Of a DNA stretch of 64,000 nt, positions 36,275-46,174 are shown in pieces. Both the position numbers and the translations under genes were made by a program. The stretch's first letter is position 1. Each line of letters opens with the position of its first letter. Source of the stretch: Oleomonas cavernae (GTDB lineage: Bacteria > Pseudomonadota > Alphaproteobacteria > Zavarziniales > Zavarziniaceae); NCBI RefSeq assembly GCF_003590945.1, contig NZ_QYUK01000011.1, positions 586,001-650,000 of the forward strand. The letters are read 5' to 3'. Under the pieces are notes generated by a model that was given only the letters and a program-made list of their open reading frames with translations, had not been told where the DNA came from and did not search any database.

Positions 36275-36385
36275 ATGCCTTCCGTCACCCCCTCGGTTCT
36301 CATGTTCGGTGCCGCCGCCAGGCTGGGCATCGTGGCCGGCCTGATCGGGACCTTGTGGCTCGCGGTCTGGTGGGCGCTGGGGTGA
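36275..36385 (+). CDS. Small membrane protein leading the znu operon
   Basis: This 36-residue ORF runs from ATG 36275 to a TGA whose last base is the A of the znuC start (TGATG). The sequence has one hydrophobic stretch (LGIVAGLIGTLWLAVWWAL) after a polar start, so it would be a single-span membrane peptide. The exact stop-start overlap with znuC and its position directly after the Zur-like box suggest that it is translated and coupled to znuC. It might also be a leader peptide. No family assignment is possible. Confidence 0.6.
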   Translation: MPSVTPSVLMFGAAARLGIVAGLIGTLWLAVWWALG

Positions 36386-37146
36386 TGACGGTGAGCGCCA
36401 TTCCCCCCCTGGTGGTCGAAGACCTGACCGTCGCCTATGACCGTCATCCGGCCGTGCATCATCTCTCCGGCCGGTTCGAGCCGGGCTCGCTGACCGCCGT
36501 GGTCGGGCCCAACGGGGCCGGCAAGTCGACCCTGGTCAAGGCCCTGGTCGGCCTGATCACGCCGGCGCAAGGCCGGATTTCCACCGGCAAGCTGCGTCGG
36601 CGCGACATCGCCTACCTGCCCCAGCAGGCGGAAATCGACCGCAGCTTCCCCATCATGGTCGCCGATACGGTCGCCCTGGGCCATTGGGGTCGGATCGGCC
36701 TGTTGCGTGCCCTGACCGGCGCCATGAAGCACGAGATGGCGCATGCCCTGTCGGCGGTGGGCCTGGAAGGCTTCGAGGCGCGGCCGATCGGCTCGCTCTC
36801 GGTCGGCCAATTCCAGCGCGTGCTGTTCGCCCGCCTGCTGCTCCAGGACGCCAAGGTGATCCTGCTGGACGAACCGTTCAACGCGATCGACGCCAAGACC
36901 ACGGCCGACCTGCTGGAACTGGTCGCCCGCTGGCACGGCGAGGCGCGCACCGTGGTTGCCGTGCTGCACGACATGGATCAGGTCCGCAGCCATTTCCCCG
37001 ACACGCTGCTGCTGGCCCGCGAGCAGATCGCCTGGGGCCCGACCGCGACGGCCCTGACGGCCGAGCACTTGCTCCGCGCCCGCCACATGGCCGAAGCCTG
37101 GGCGGAAAACGCCGGTGTCTGCGCCCCCGACCGCCGCATCGCCTGA
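36385..37146 (+). CDS. znuC: Zinc ABC transporter ATP-binding protein
   Basis: The 253-residue ATPase starts at 36385 (MTVSAIPP), overlapping the small ORF stop. Walker A is GPNGAGKS, the signature is LSVGQFQRVLFARLL, Walker B is VILLDEPF and the switch His is in VLHDMDQV. It belongs to the metal-ion (ZnuC/MntA) subfamily. ZnuA and ZnuB follow on the same strand, so import of Zn2+ from the periplasm is the likely role; Mn2+ is an alternative. A family B palindrome follows between znuC and znuB. Confidence 0.9.
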   Translation: MTVSAIPPLVVEDLTVAYDRHPAVHHLSGRFEPGSLTAVVGPNGAGKSTLVKALVGLITPAQGRISTGKLRRRDIAYLPQQAEIDRSFPIMVADTVALGHWGRIGLLRALTGAMKHEMAHALSAVGLEGFEARPIGSLSVGQFQRVLFARLLLQDAKVILLDEPFNAIDAKTTADLLELVARWHGEARTVVAVLHDMDQVRSHFPDTLLLAREQIAWGPTATALTAEHLLRARHMAEAWAENAGVCAPDRRIA

Positions 37147-37168
37147 GATGCAGTTTCACCCAACCAGT

Positions 37169-37276
37169 CGTCATGGCCGGGCGAAGTCCCGGCCATTCAC
37201 GTCGCCAAGCTGCCTTTTCCGTCGACGGATGTGGCTCGTCCCGACGTGGATGACCGGGACAAGCCCGGTCATGACG
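37169..37276. repeat. Family B palindromic repeat inside the znu operon (copy B2)
   Basis: A 108-base copy with inverted ends (CGTCATGGCCGGGCGAAG and a matching GGTCATGACG) and the internal CCCGACGTGGATGACC. It separates znuC and znuB, where a stable mRNA hairpin could alter the ratio of their products. Confidence 0.8.
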
Positions 37277-37299
37277 ATATGGGGTGAGGGGCCACGGCC

Positions 37300-38171
37300 A
37301 TGAGCCTCGCCGCCCTCCTGATCGATCCCTTTGCCGATTTTGCCTTCATGCGCCGCGCCCTGGTCGCCTGTTTCGGCTTGGCCCTGGGCTGTGGCCCGGT
37401 CGGCGTGCTCTTGATGCTGCGGCGGATGAGCCTGGTCGGCGATGCCATGAGCCATGCGGTGCTGCCGGGTGCTGCCATCGGCTTCCTGATCGCCGGGCTC
37501 AGCGTCTGGGCGATGGGCTTAGGGGGCTGATCGCCGGCCTGTCGGTGGCGCTGCTCTCAGGGCTGGTCACCCGCGCCACCAACCTGCGGGAAGACGCCAG
37601 TTTTGCCGGCTTCTATCTGATCTCGCTCAGCCTGGGCGTGCTGATCGTCTCGACCAAGGGCTCCAACGTCGACCTGCTGCATGTGCTGTTCGGCGCGGTG
37701 CTGGCGGTCGACAATGCCGCGCTGTTCACGGTGGCGAGCATCGCCAGCCTCACCCTGGTGGTGTTGGCGCTGATCTACCGGCCGCTGATCGTCGAATGCT
37801 TCGACCCCGGCTTCATGCGCGCGGTGGGCGGCTCGGGCTCGCTCTATCACGTCGTCTTCCTGGTCCTGGTGGTGGTCAACCTGGTGGCCGGGTTCCAGGC
37901 CCTGGGCACCTTGATGGCGGTCGGTCTGATGATGCTGCCGGCCGCGGCCAGCCGCTTCTGGGCCGGCCAGGTGTGGTCGATGTCGGCGGTCGCCATGGGC
38001 GTCGGCATGGTGTCCGGCTGGGTCGGCCTGCTGGTTTCGTATCACCGGGACCTGCCCTCGGGGCCGGCCATCGTGCTCACCGCCGGCGTCTTCTACCTCG
38101 CCTCGATCGTGTTCGGCACCCAGGGCGGCGTCATCTGGCGCTACCTGCCGCGCCGCCATCTGGAAGCCTGA
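37300..38171 (+). CDS. znuB: Zinc ABC transporter permease ZnuB (frame broken)
   Basis: An ABC-3 family permease. The first 76 codons from ATG 37300 read MSLAALLIDPFADFAFMRRA to WAMGLGG and then stop at 37530. The other frame continues LIAGLSVALLSGLVTRATN through to HLEA at 38171. Adding one G to the run at 37522-37526 joins both halves as GLGGLIAGL and gives 290 residues with about eight spans, normal for ZnuB. The conserved SHAVLPGAA loop is in the first half. An indel error is the best explanation; a true null allele cannot be excluded. Confidence 0.85.
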
Positions 38172-39103
<932 letters not shown>

Positions 39104-39119
39104 CCACGGAGTAAGTTTC

Positions 39120-40079
39120 ATGGATCGCGTTCCCGTCACGGTACTGACCGGCTACCTGGGCGCCGGCAAGACGACGCTGCTCAACCGCATCCTGACCGAA
39201 GAACACGGCAAGCGTTATGCGGTCGTGGTGAACGAGTTCGGCGAGATCGGCATCGACAACGACCTGGTGGTCGAGACCGATGAAGAAGTGTTCGAGATGA
39301 ACAACGGCTGCATCTGCTGCACCGTGCGCGGCGACCTGATCCGGATCCTGAGCGGCCTGATGCGCCGCAAGGGCAAGTTCGACGCCATCCTGATCGAAAC
39401 CACGGGCCTGGCCGATCCCGCACCCGTGGCCCAGACCTTCTTCGTCGACGAGGATGTCCAGGCCAAGGCCAAGCTGGATGCCGTGGTGACCGTGGTCGAC
39501 GCCCGCCATATCGAGCAGCGCCTGGCCGACAGCAAGGAAGCCCGCGAGCAGATCGCCTTTGCCGACGTCATCCTGCTGAACAAGACCGACCTGGCCGACG
39601 AGGCGGACCTCGCCCGGATCGAGGGCCGCATCCGCTCGATCAACAAGGCGGCCGAAATCCACCGGACCGAGCAATGCGGCATCGACCTGGCCAAGGTGCT
39701 GGACCGCGGCGCCTTCGACCTGGACCGCATCCTTGAATTCGAGCCGAGCTTCCTGGAGGTCGGCCACGAGCACAATCACGAGGATATTTCCTCGATTTCG
39801 TTCACCGATGTCGAGCCGCTGGACGAGCAATTGTTCAACCGCTGGATCTCGCAGGTCCTGCAGACCAAGGGCGCCGACATCCTGCGCTCCAAGGGCATTC
39901 TGTCGTTCAAGGACCAGGACGACCAGTTCGTCTTCCAGGGCGTCCACATGCTGATGGACGGCGACTATCGCAAGCCCTGGGCGCCGGATGATCCGCGCAT
40001 CAGCCGGCTGGTCTTCATCGGCCGCAACCTCGATGTCCCCGCCCTGCAGGCCGGTTTCGAGGCCTGCCGTGCCTTCTGA
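39120..40079 (+). CDS. CobW/G3E-family GTPase, probable zinc chaperone
   Basis: The 319-residue protein has Walker [12 protein letters not shown], the metal-binding motif GCICCTVRG (C-x-C-C), the Walker B region [11 protein letters not shown], the guanine-specificity motif LLNKTD, and a C-terminal CobW_C domain. A His-rich [10 protein letters not shown] lies between the domains. Proteins of this family encoded in Zur-regulated zinc operons move zinc to client proteins in the cytoplasm. It follows znuA by 16 bases and overlaps the WD40 gene by 11 bases, so all are one operon. Confidence 0.9.
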   Translation: MDRVPVTVLTGYLGAGKTTLLNRILTEEHGKRYAVVVNEFGEIGIDNDLVVETDEEVFEMNNGCICCTVRGDLIRILSGLMRRKGKFDAILIETTGLADPAPVAQTFFVDEDVQAKAKLDAVVTVVDARHIEQRLADSKEAREQIAFADVILLNKTDLADEADLARIEGRIRSINKAAEIHRTEQCGIDLAKVLDRGAFDLDRILEFEPSFLEVGHEHNHEDISSISFTDVEPLDEQLFNRWISQVLQTKGADILRSKGILSFKDQDDQFVFQGVHMLMDGDYRKPWAPDDPRISRLVFIGRNLDVPALQAGFEACRAF

Positions 40080-41151
40080 GTTCGGCTCGTTCCAGGACGA
40101 AATCTACGCCGACCGCCTGCCGCAAAGCCGGGTCGACCTGTTCCCGCAGGAGGCCGGCATCGTCGGCCTGGCCGTGGCCCGCAAGGGCGGCATCGGCCTG
40201 GCCCTCGACGATGGCCGCGTGGCGGTGGGCGATCTGGCCGCGCCGGCGGAACTGGTGCCGGTCGAGGTTCATGACGGGGTCTCGCTGTCCTTCGCCCCGG
40301 GGCCGCAGGGCGGTTTCGTTTCCGGCGGCGACGACGGCCGGGCGGCATTGATCGGCGGTGATGGAAAAATCACGGAACTGGTGGCGCCGGGCAAGGAATG
40401 GGTCGGCGCGGTGACGACCTCCGCCGCCTCCTGCCTGATCGCCTTGGGCACCGCCAAGACGCTGCGGGTGTTCGATGCCGCGGGCAAGGCGCTGGGCGCC
40501 GCCCCGCCGGCCGGCAGCACCATTGCCGCGCTGGCCTTCAACCCCAAGGGCAAGCGCATCGCCGTCGCCCATTACGGCGGCGTCACCCTGTGGTGGTCGG
40601 GCGGCCTCACCGGCACGCCCAAGCCCTTGAACTGGAAGGGCAGCCACATCGCCGCGACCTGGAGCCCGGACGGCCGCTTCGTCGTCACTGGCACCCAGGA
40701 CAAGGAATTGCACGGCTGGCGCGTCGAGGACGAGGTCGATATGCGCATGTCCGGCTATTCGGCCAAGGTGAAGTCCTTCGCCTGGTCGGCCGACGAGCGC
40801 TGGCTGGCCTGCGCCGGCAGCCCTTCCGTCACCTGCTGGGATTTCAGCGGTAAGGGCCCCATGGGCCGGCCGCCGCACCAGTTCGGCGGCAGCGAGGAGT
40901 ATCTGGCGACCCACGTCGCCTCCCACCCCAAACTGCCGATCGTCGCCGCCGCCTTCGAAGACGGCCGCATCGAAATGGGCCGTTTCGGCGTCGAGGGTCA
41001 GGTTCTGCTGAAGGAGGTGGGCGGTGGCCTGCCGACCGGCCTCGCCTGGTCGCCCGATGGCGGCAAGCTGGTCATGAGCACCGAGGACGGCGAGTTGTTC
41101 ATCGTCGACCTCGACGACCTGAAGGTCGCGGCTTCACCCAAGAAGCGCTGA
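40069..41151 (+). CDS. WD40-repeat protein of the zinc operon
   Basis: The 360-residue protein starts at GTG 40069 within the GTPase gene and shows about seven WD40-like blades with [20 protein letters not shown] and [14 protein letters not shown] as clear repeats. No signal peptide is present, so it is cytoplasmic. WD40 proteins are protein-binding platforms; co-translation with the G3E GTPase suggests it links this GTPase to clients or holds zinc enzymes. The precise role is unknown. It is the last gene of the zinc cluster. Confidence 0.82.
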   Translation: MPSEFGSFQDEIYADRLPQSRVDLFPQEAGIVGLAVARKGGIGLALDDGRVAVGDLAAPAELVPVEVHDGVSLSFAPGPQGGFVSGGDDGRAALIGGDGKITELVAPGKEWVGAVTTSAASCLIALGTAKTLRVFDAAGKALGAAPPAGSTIAALAFNPKGKRIAVAHYGGVTLWWSGGLTGTPKPLNWKGSHIAATWSPDGRFVVTGTQDKELHGWRVEDEVDMRMSGYSAKVKSFAWSADERWLACAGSPSVTCWDFSGKGPMGRPPHQFGGSEEYLATHVASHPKLPIVAAAFEDGRIEMGRFGVEGQVLLKEVGGGLPTGLAWSPDGGKLVMSTEDGELFIVDLDDLKVAASPKKR

Positions 41152-41267
41152 GCCCAGGCAACCACAAAACCGTCATGACCGGGCTTGTCCCGGTCATCTA
41201 CGTCGGGACGAGCCACATCCGTTGACAGATTAGGCGGCTTCCCGACGTGGATGCCCGGCACAAGGCC

Positions 41268-41511
41268 ACGGCTGTCCGGCTAAGGAAATCGAGCATAGGA
41301 GGCCGCTTCCTTCGGGTAGTTTTCCTTCCATTCTCACTACTCAGTCGTCATGGCCGAGCGAAGTCCCGGCCATCCACGTCGGCAAGCTGCCTCTTCCGTC
41401 AACGGACTTGCAATGTCCCGACGTGGATGACCGGGACAAGCCCGGTCATGACGTTTGAGAGTGGTACGAATATGCCCTGCAACAACCCGATTTCCTTAAC
41501 CGGACAGCCGT
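41268..41511. mobile_element. MITE-like element with terminal inverted repeats
   Basis: The ends are CGGCTGTCCGGCTAAGGAAA at 41269 and its inverse at 41510 (23-base arms 41269-41291 and 41488-41510, one mismatch). GGCACAAGGCC is duplicated on both sides, a target-site duplication of 7-11 bases depending on where the arms are taken to end. No transposase is inside, so the element is non-autonomous. It contains a full family B palindrome. Confidence 0.75.
41346..41453. repeat. Family B palindromic repeat inside the MITE-like element (copy B4)
   Basis: A complete 108-base copy, nearly the same as B1, with ends CGTCATGGCCGAGCGAAG and GGTCATGACG. It is carried within the inverted repeats of the 41268-41511 element, so one family B copy lies inside another. 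Confidence 0.8.
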
Positions 41512-41555
41512 GGCACAAGGCCGGGCATGACGTAAGGGGAGGGGCAGTCTCGAGA

Positions 41556-41978
41556 TCAATGCGCAGCAGTGGGTTCCTGCATCAACTCGACCAGGACGCC
41601 GCCGGTGTTCTTGGGGTGGACGAAGATGATCGGCACGCCGTGGGCGCCGATGCGCGGCTCGCCGTTGCCCAGCACGGTGGCGCCCTTGGCGCGCATCTCG
41701 TCGCGCGCGGCATAGATGTCCTTCACCTCGAAGCAGACGTGGTGCTGGCCGCCCGCGGGGTTCTTCTCCAGGAAATTCTTGATCGGCGACTTGTCGTCAT
41801 AGGGCTCGATCAGTTCGATCTGCGAATTGGGCAGGTCGACGAAACAGACCCACACGCCCTGGTCGGGCATGGCGAACTTGTTGCCGATCTTGGTCGCGCC
41901 CAGCAGGTCGCGGTACATCTCGACCGACTTCTCGATCGAGGGCGTGGCGACGCCCACATGGTTCAGCTTGCCGATCAT
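41556..41978 (-). CDS. mce: Methylmalonyl-CoA epimerase
   Basis: The 140-residue vicinal-oxygen-chelate protein interconverts (R)- and (S)-methylmalonyl-CoA. Metal ligands are visible in KLNHVGVATP, GGQHHVCFEV and VLVELMQEP, and QIELIEPYDDKSPI is a strong epimerase match. It works with propionyl-CoA carboxylase and methylmalonyl-CoA mutase in propionate and odd-chain or branched-chain catabolism. It is the last gene in a minus-strand run after the Mrp operon, with an 83-base gap from the DUF4149 gene. Confidence 0.92.
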   Translation of the reverse strand: MIGKLNHVGVATPSIEKSVEMYRDLLGATKIGNKFAMPDQGVWVCFVDLPNSQIELIEPYDDKSPIKNFLEKNPAGGQHHVCFEVKDIYAARDEMRAKGATVLGNGEPRIGAHGVPIIFVHPKNTGGVLVELMQEPTAAH

Positions 41979-42061
41979 GATGCTCTCCGTCAGCGGTCAA
42001 ATCTCTCGCTGACGGTGTAGTGCTTCCGTGACCGGCCGACAAGATCCTCGCAAGATAGGTA

Positions 42062-42469
42062 TCAGCGGTCGATGGCGACCCAGACGATCAGCGCCAGGGC
42101 CACCATCTGGGCGAGGTTCAGCGCCATGCTGATGCCGTGCAGCCGCTTGAACTCGGCAGCCGCGGCAAGGTCGCCGGCGGCGCGGCGGTCGGCCAGATCG
42201 TTTACCGCGGGGCGCAGCAGCAACTGGGCCAGGACGAAGCCGATGGCGATGAGGGCCAGGATCGTGGCCGGCCAGAACGGCGGCATGGTCAGGGCCGCCA
42301 TGCCGGTCAGCAAGGCCATTAGCGGATAGTAGGTGCTGAAGGCTTCGCGGATGAACGGCCCGCCATGTTCGGGCGGCAGCCGGCGATGAACCAGCGGGGC
42401 GATCACGAAGCTGAAGAAGACCATGCCGCCCAGGGCAAGGCTGGCGAGGAATACCGCGGTGGTTGGCAT
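42062..42469 (-). CDS. DUF4149-like small membrane protein
   Basis: The 135-residue protein starts at 42469 (MPTTAVFLASLALGG) and shows four hydrophobic spans. It fits the DUF4149 family (FVIAPLVHRRLPPEHGG; RLHGISMALNLAQM), whose function is unknown. It lies 29 bases after the last antiporter gene in the same direction, so it may be co-transcribed with the Mrp operon. Confidence 0.72.
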   Translation of the reverse strand: MPTTAVFLASLALGGMVFFSFVIAPLVHRRLPPEHGGPFIREAFSTYYPLMALLTGMAALTMPPFWPATILALIAIGFVLAQLLLRPAVNDLADRRAAGDLAAAAEFKRLHGISMALNLAQMVALALIVWVAIDR

Positions 42470-42498
42470 GTTCTTCTTGTCCTCTACGCGCTGACGCC

Positions 42499-44286
42499 TC
42501 AACCGAACGAGACGATAAGGATCACGGCCAGCAAGGCAAGGGTCCACAGCACCCCGTCGCCGGCGCCGCCGATGGTCAGGGTGCGGGCGATCGAGCCGAT
42601 CAGCCCGGCCACGGGCCGGGCGACCGCCGCCAGGACCTGTTCGGCGAGTGTGCCCGCCCCGGCCAGCAGCAGGCCGGGCCACGCCAGGAGGCCGCCCAGC
42701 CGTTCTCCCCACCGGGGCAGGGGGCTGTGGCGGAACAGGGCGGCGGCGGCGAAGATCAGGCCGACAAGGCCCAGTTCCGCCCAGGCGGCTTGGTGGTGCA
42801 GCGCTGCCTCCAGGCTCGCGGCCCGGCCGCTGACCGGGGCCAGAACCGGGGCGAGAAAATCGATGATCGCGGGCGCGGCAAAGAACAGGGCCAGGGTTCC
42901 CGCGGCCGTCACCAGGGTCGCGGCCAGCATGCCGGGCGGCACTGGGGCATGGTGGTGGGAGCCTTCCGTGGGCTGGCCGAAGCAGGCCTTGAGCACGATC
43001 GGCAGCAGATAGGACAAGGTCAGCAGCGAGGACACGAGGAGCATGGCGCTCACCCAATCCAGGCCCCGGGCGGCGGCGCCGTCGCCCAGCAGGGCCTTGG
43101 CCCACAGGCCGCCGAAGGGCGGCAGGCCGGCGACCGACAGGGTGCCGAGCAGGATGGCGATTATCAGCAGCGGCATGCGCCGGCCGATGCCGCCGATTTC
43201 CGACAGCTTCTTCTTGTGGGTGGCGATCTGGATCGCGCCCGCGCCGAAGAACAGGGTGATCTTGCCCCAGGCGTGCATGACCAGTTGCAGCACGCCGGCC
43301 GCGATCGCCAGGGGATGCCCGATCGCCACCGCCAGGGTGACCAGGGCAAGCTGGGCCACGGTCGAATAGGCGAGGCGGGCCTTGAGGTCGTCCTTGCTCA
43401 GGGCGATCAGGCTGGCGGCGATGACGCTGCCCGCAGCGACCCAGACCAGCCAGTCGCCCACGCCGCGGCCGATGGTCTCGATGCCGAAGATGTAGACGGC
43501 GATCTTCAGCAGGGTGAAGACGCCGGCCTTGACCACGGCGACGGCATGGAGCAGGGCGCTGACCGGGGTCGGCGCCACCATGGCGGCGGGCAGCCAGCCG
43601 TGCAGCGGCATCAAGGCCGCCTTGCCCACGCCGTAGGCGTAGAGCCCCAGCAGCAGCGCCAGCAGGCCGTCGTCCAGCTTGCCGTCGAGAATGCCGCCGG
43701 GCACGAAATCGAGCGTCCCGGCCACCCCCCAGGTCCACACCAGGGCGGCGAGGAAAGGGACCAGCGAGGTTGCCAGCAGATAGGCGAGGTAGCGCCGGGC
43801 GCCGGCAATCGCCCCCTCCGTCTGCCAGTGCACGACCAGCGGATAGGTGACCAGGGTCAAGGCCTCGTAGGCGACGAACAGCGTTGCCAGGTTGCCGGCC
43901 AGGGCGATCGCCATTGTCGCCGACAGGGCCAGGGCGAAACAGGCATAGTACCGCGTCTGGTTCCGGGCGTGTTCGGCCCGCATATAGCCGATCGAATAGA
44001 GCGAATTGAGGATCCACAGGCCCGAGGCGACACCGGCGAAGATCAGGCCGATCGGCTCCGCCCGCAGGGTGAGCGAGAAGCCGGGCAGCAATTGGGCGAG
44101 GACCAGCGGCGCAGCACTACCGGCGTCGAAGCCGGCGATCAGGGCGGCGACGGCGCCGGCCAGCGCCAGCGCCGCGACCAGGGTTGTGGTCTCGCGCAGG
44201 TTGGGCCAGGCGCCGGCCAGGACGATCAGCAGGGCCGCGAAGGCGGGGATCGCCAGGGCGGCGAGCATCAGGATCTGAGGGGTCAC
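42499..44286 (-). CDS. Second MrpD/NuoM-like proton-conducting subunit
   Basis: The 595-residue protein has about fourteen membrane spans and the Proton_antipo_M core, with a GKAALMPLHGWLP segment that carries the key Lys and the MVAPTPVSALLHAVAVVK channel segment. The start GTG 44286 overlaps the corrected mnhD stop (GTGA). The N-terminal part resembles MrpD more than MrpA, and the MrpA-specific C-terminal MbhD/E part is elsewhere in this operon, so this is probably the second pumping subunit that takes the role of MrpA. Confidence 0.87.
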   Translation of the reverse strand: MTPQILMLAALAIPAFAALLIVLAGAWPNLRETTTLVAALALAGAVAALIAGFDAGSAAPLVLAQLLPGFSLTLRAEPIGLIFAGVASGLWILNSLYSIGYMRAEHARNQTRYYACFALALSATMAIALAGNLATLFVAYEALTLVTYPLVVHWQTEGAIAGARRYLAYLLATSLVPFLAALVWTWGVAGTLDFVPGGILDGKLDDGLLALLLGLYAYGVGKAALMPLHGWLPAAMVAPTPVSALLHAVAVVKAGVFTLLKIAVYIFGIETIGRGVGDWLVWVAAGSVIAASLIALSKDDLKARLAYSTVAQLALVTLAVAIGHPLAIAAGVLQLVMHAWGKITLFFGAGAIQIATHKKKLSEIGGIGRRMPLLIIAILLGTLSVAGLPPFGGLWAKALLGDGAAARGLDWVSAMLLVSSLLTLSYLLPIVLKACFGQPTEGSHHHAPVPPGMLAATLVTAAGTLALFFAAPAIIDFLAPVLAPVSGRAASLEAALHHQAAWAELGLVGLIFAAAALFRHSPLPRWGERLGGLLAWPGLLLAGAGTLAEQVLAAVARPVAGLIGSIARTLTIGGAGDGVLWTLALLAVILIVSFG

Positions 44287-45765
44287 GGCGCCCCCCGAGC
44301 AATTGTCCGACGATGCGTTCGGCCAGGCCGAAGCTCAGGCGGCTGTCGATGCCCAGGAACACGGTGCCCATGGTCAGGATCGCCATGGGCAGCAGGAACA
44401 TGGCCCCGGCATCCCGGCGCCCGCCTCGGCGGGCTGGCCCAGCATGCCGGCCTCGACGATCCGCCAGACGTAGACGACCGTGATCAGCGAGGTGAGCAGA
44501 ATGCCACCGGCCACGATCCAGTCGCCGAGATCCAGGGCGACCCGGATCACGCTGAGCTTGGAGACGAAGCCGGCGGTCAGCGGCACGCCGATCAGCGCCA
44601 GGCCGCCCACCAGCAGGCACAGGAAGGTGACGGGCATGGTCCGTGAGAGGCCGGCCAGGGTCTCGAAGCGGGCATTGCCGTGGCGGGCCACGATGGCGGC
44701 GGTGGCGGTGAACAGGCCGCCCTTGATCGCCGCATGGTTCAGCAGGTTGACGAGGGCCGCGGTGATGCCGGCAACACCGCCCAAGCCCAGGGCGATCAGC
44801 ATCAGGCCCAGGTTGGCGATCGAGGAATAGGCCAGCAGGCGCTTCAGATCCCGCTCGCGCACCGCCAGGGCCGAGGCGAACAGCAGCATGGCCAGGCCGA
44901 TGGGCGGCATCACGGCGGCGAAATTCACCCGGCCGATCTCGCCCGCCGTGTCGAACACCAGCACCGACAGGCGCAGCATCAGGTACAGCGCCACCTTGGT
45001 CGCGGTCATGGCCAGGAAGGTCGTCACCGCCGTGGGCGCATAGGCATAGGCGTTGGGCAGCCAGCGGTGCAGGGGCGCCATCGCCGCCTTCAGGGCCAGA
45101 CCGACGAACAGGAACGAGCCGCCGACGACCACGGCCCGCCGCCCGGCACCGGGCAGGCGCTGCCCCAGGTCGGCCATGTTGAGGGTGCCGGTGGCGACAT
45201 AGAGGAAGGCGATGCCGATGACGATGAAGGTGGCGCCCACGGCGCCCAGGATCAGGTAATCGAAGGCGGCGGTCAGGGCCCGGCGGTCGCGCCCGGCGCC
45301 CGCGGCGATCAGGACATAGGTCGAGAGCGAGGCGATCTCGAGGAAGACGAAGACGTTGAACAGGTCGCCGGTGACGACGATGCCGGTGAGGCCGGCGACG
45401 CACAGCAGGAAGGCGGCGTAGAACCGCGGCCGATCGCCGGGCGCAATTTCATCGGCAACGGCCGTGGGCAGGAACCAGGCGACCAGGGCGGCGCTGATCG
45501 CGATCAGGCTGGCCATGACCGCCGACAGCAGGTCGATGCGGTATTCGATGCCGATCGGCGGCGCCCAGTTGCCCAGGGCGTAGCTGATCACGTCGCCGTC
45601 CAGGGTCTGGCCCACCAGGCTCACGGCCAGCAGGCTTTGGAGGGCAACCACGGCGAAACACAGCAGGCCAGCCAGCCGGCCGTTGCCCAGCACGGACAGG
45701 ATGGGGGCAGCCAGCAGCGGCAGCACGACGACGAGGATCGGCGCCTGGGCGTTGAGGAAACTCAT
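44283..45765 (-). CDS. mnhD: Na+/H+ antiporter subunit D (frame broken twice)
   Basis: A Proton_antipo_M protein (MSFLNAQAPILVVVLPLLAA; AMAPLHRWLPNAYAYAPTAV). As sequenced the frame leaves the family pattern at GAGMPG, where a G is missing in the run at 44404-44407. The next frame gives AMFLLPMAILTMGTVFLGID, and at 44291-44296 a second missing G restores LLGGAP and a TGA at 44283 that overlaps the next gene. With both bases the protein has 494 residues, the normal MrpD length. Two nearby indels in one gene again suggest sequence error. Confidence 0.86.
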
Positions 45766-45808
45766 GACGTACCTGGGGGCACAGCCGCATGTGCAAGGAC
45801 CGCCATCC

Positions 45809-46174
45809 TCACCCCTCGCGCTCGGGGTGGGTCAGCGGCAGCAGCTCGTCCTCCTCGATCGTGCCGAAGGCTTCGCGGATGCGCACGGCCAGGGCCAGGC
45901 CGACGGCCAGGGTGGCGACGCCGACCACGATCGCGGTCAGGATCAGGACCGAGGGCAGGGGATTGCTGTAGACCTCGAACCCCGGCGTGAGGATGGGGGG
46001 CGTGCCGTCGGCGACCACGCCGATGGCGATGTAGAAGACGAAGACCGAGACCTGGAAGATGCCAAGGCCGATCAGTTTCTTGATCAGGTTGCCCTGGGCG
46101 ATGGTGATGTAGAGGCCGGTCATCATCAGCACGACGACAACCCAATAGGGAAACAGGCCCACAAGGTCCATCAT
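45809..46174 (-). CDS. mnhC: Na+/H+ antiporter subunit C (NuoK-like)
   Basis: The 121-residue protein has three hydrophobic spans and matches MrpC/NuoK: GLYITIAQGNLIKKLIGLG and NPLPSVLILTAIVVGVAT. Its ATG overlaps the stop of the mnhB gene (ATGA). The start could equally be the second Met at 46171. It forms part of the membrane complex with MnhB, D, E, F and G. Confidence 0.92.
   Translation of the reverse strand: MMDLVGLFPYWVVVVLMMTGLYITIAQGNLIKKLIGLGIFQVSVFVFYIAIGVVADGTPPILTPGFEVYSNPLPSVLILTAIVVGVATLAVGLALAVRIREAFGTIEEDELLPLTHPEREG

Larger units (their letters stand above)
41171..41534. repeat. Family B palindromic repeat split by an inserted element (copy B3)
   Basis: The left part (41171-41267, beginning CGTCATGACCGGGCTTG) and the right part (41523-41534, GGGCATGACG and flank) together make one family B palindrome. 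They are separated by the 244-base element described next, flanked by GGCACAAGGCC at 41257-41267 and again at 41512-41522. Confidence 0.75.

Noticed and set aside
36061-37086. A 341-codon minus-strand frame opposite znuC
   Set aside because: znuC on the other strand has all ABC motifs; the antisense product has no family pattern.
42463-44646. A 727-codon open frame on the plus strand over the antiporter genes, and similar long frames elsewhere (for example 18812-21037 minus)
   Set aside because: They mirror genuine genes with clear family motifs, have biased Gly/Gln/His or Arg/Ala composition and no ribosome site. High GC leaves antisense frames open.
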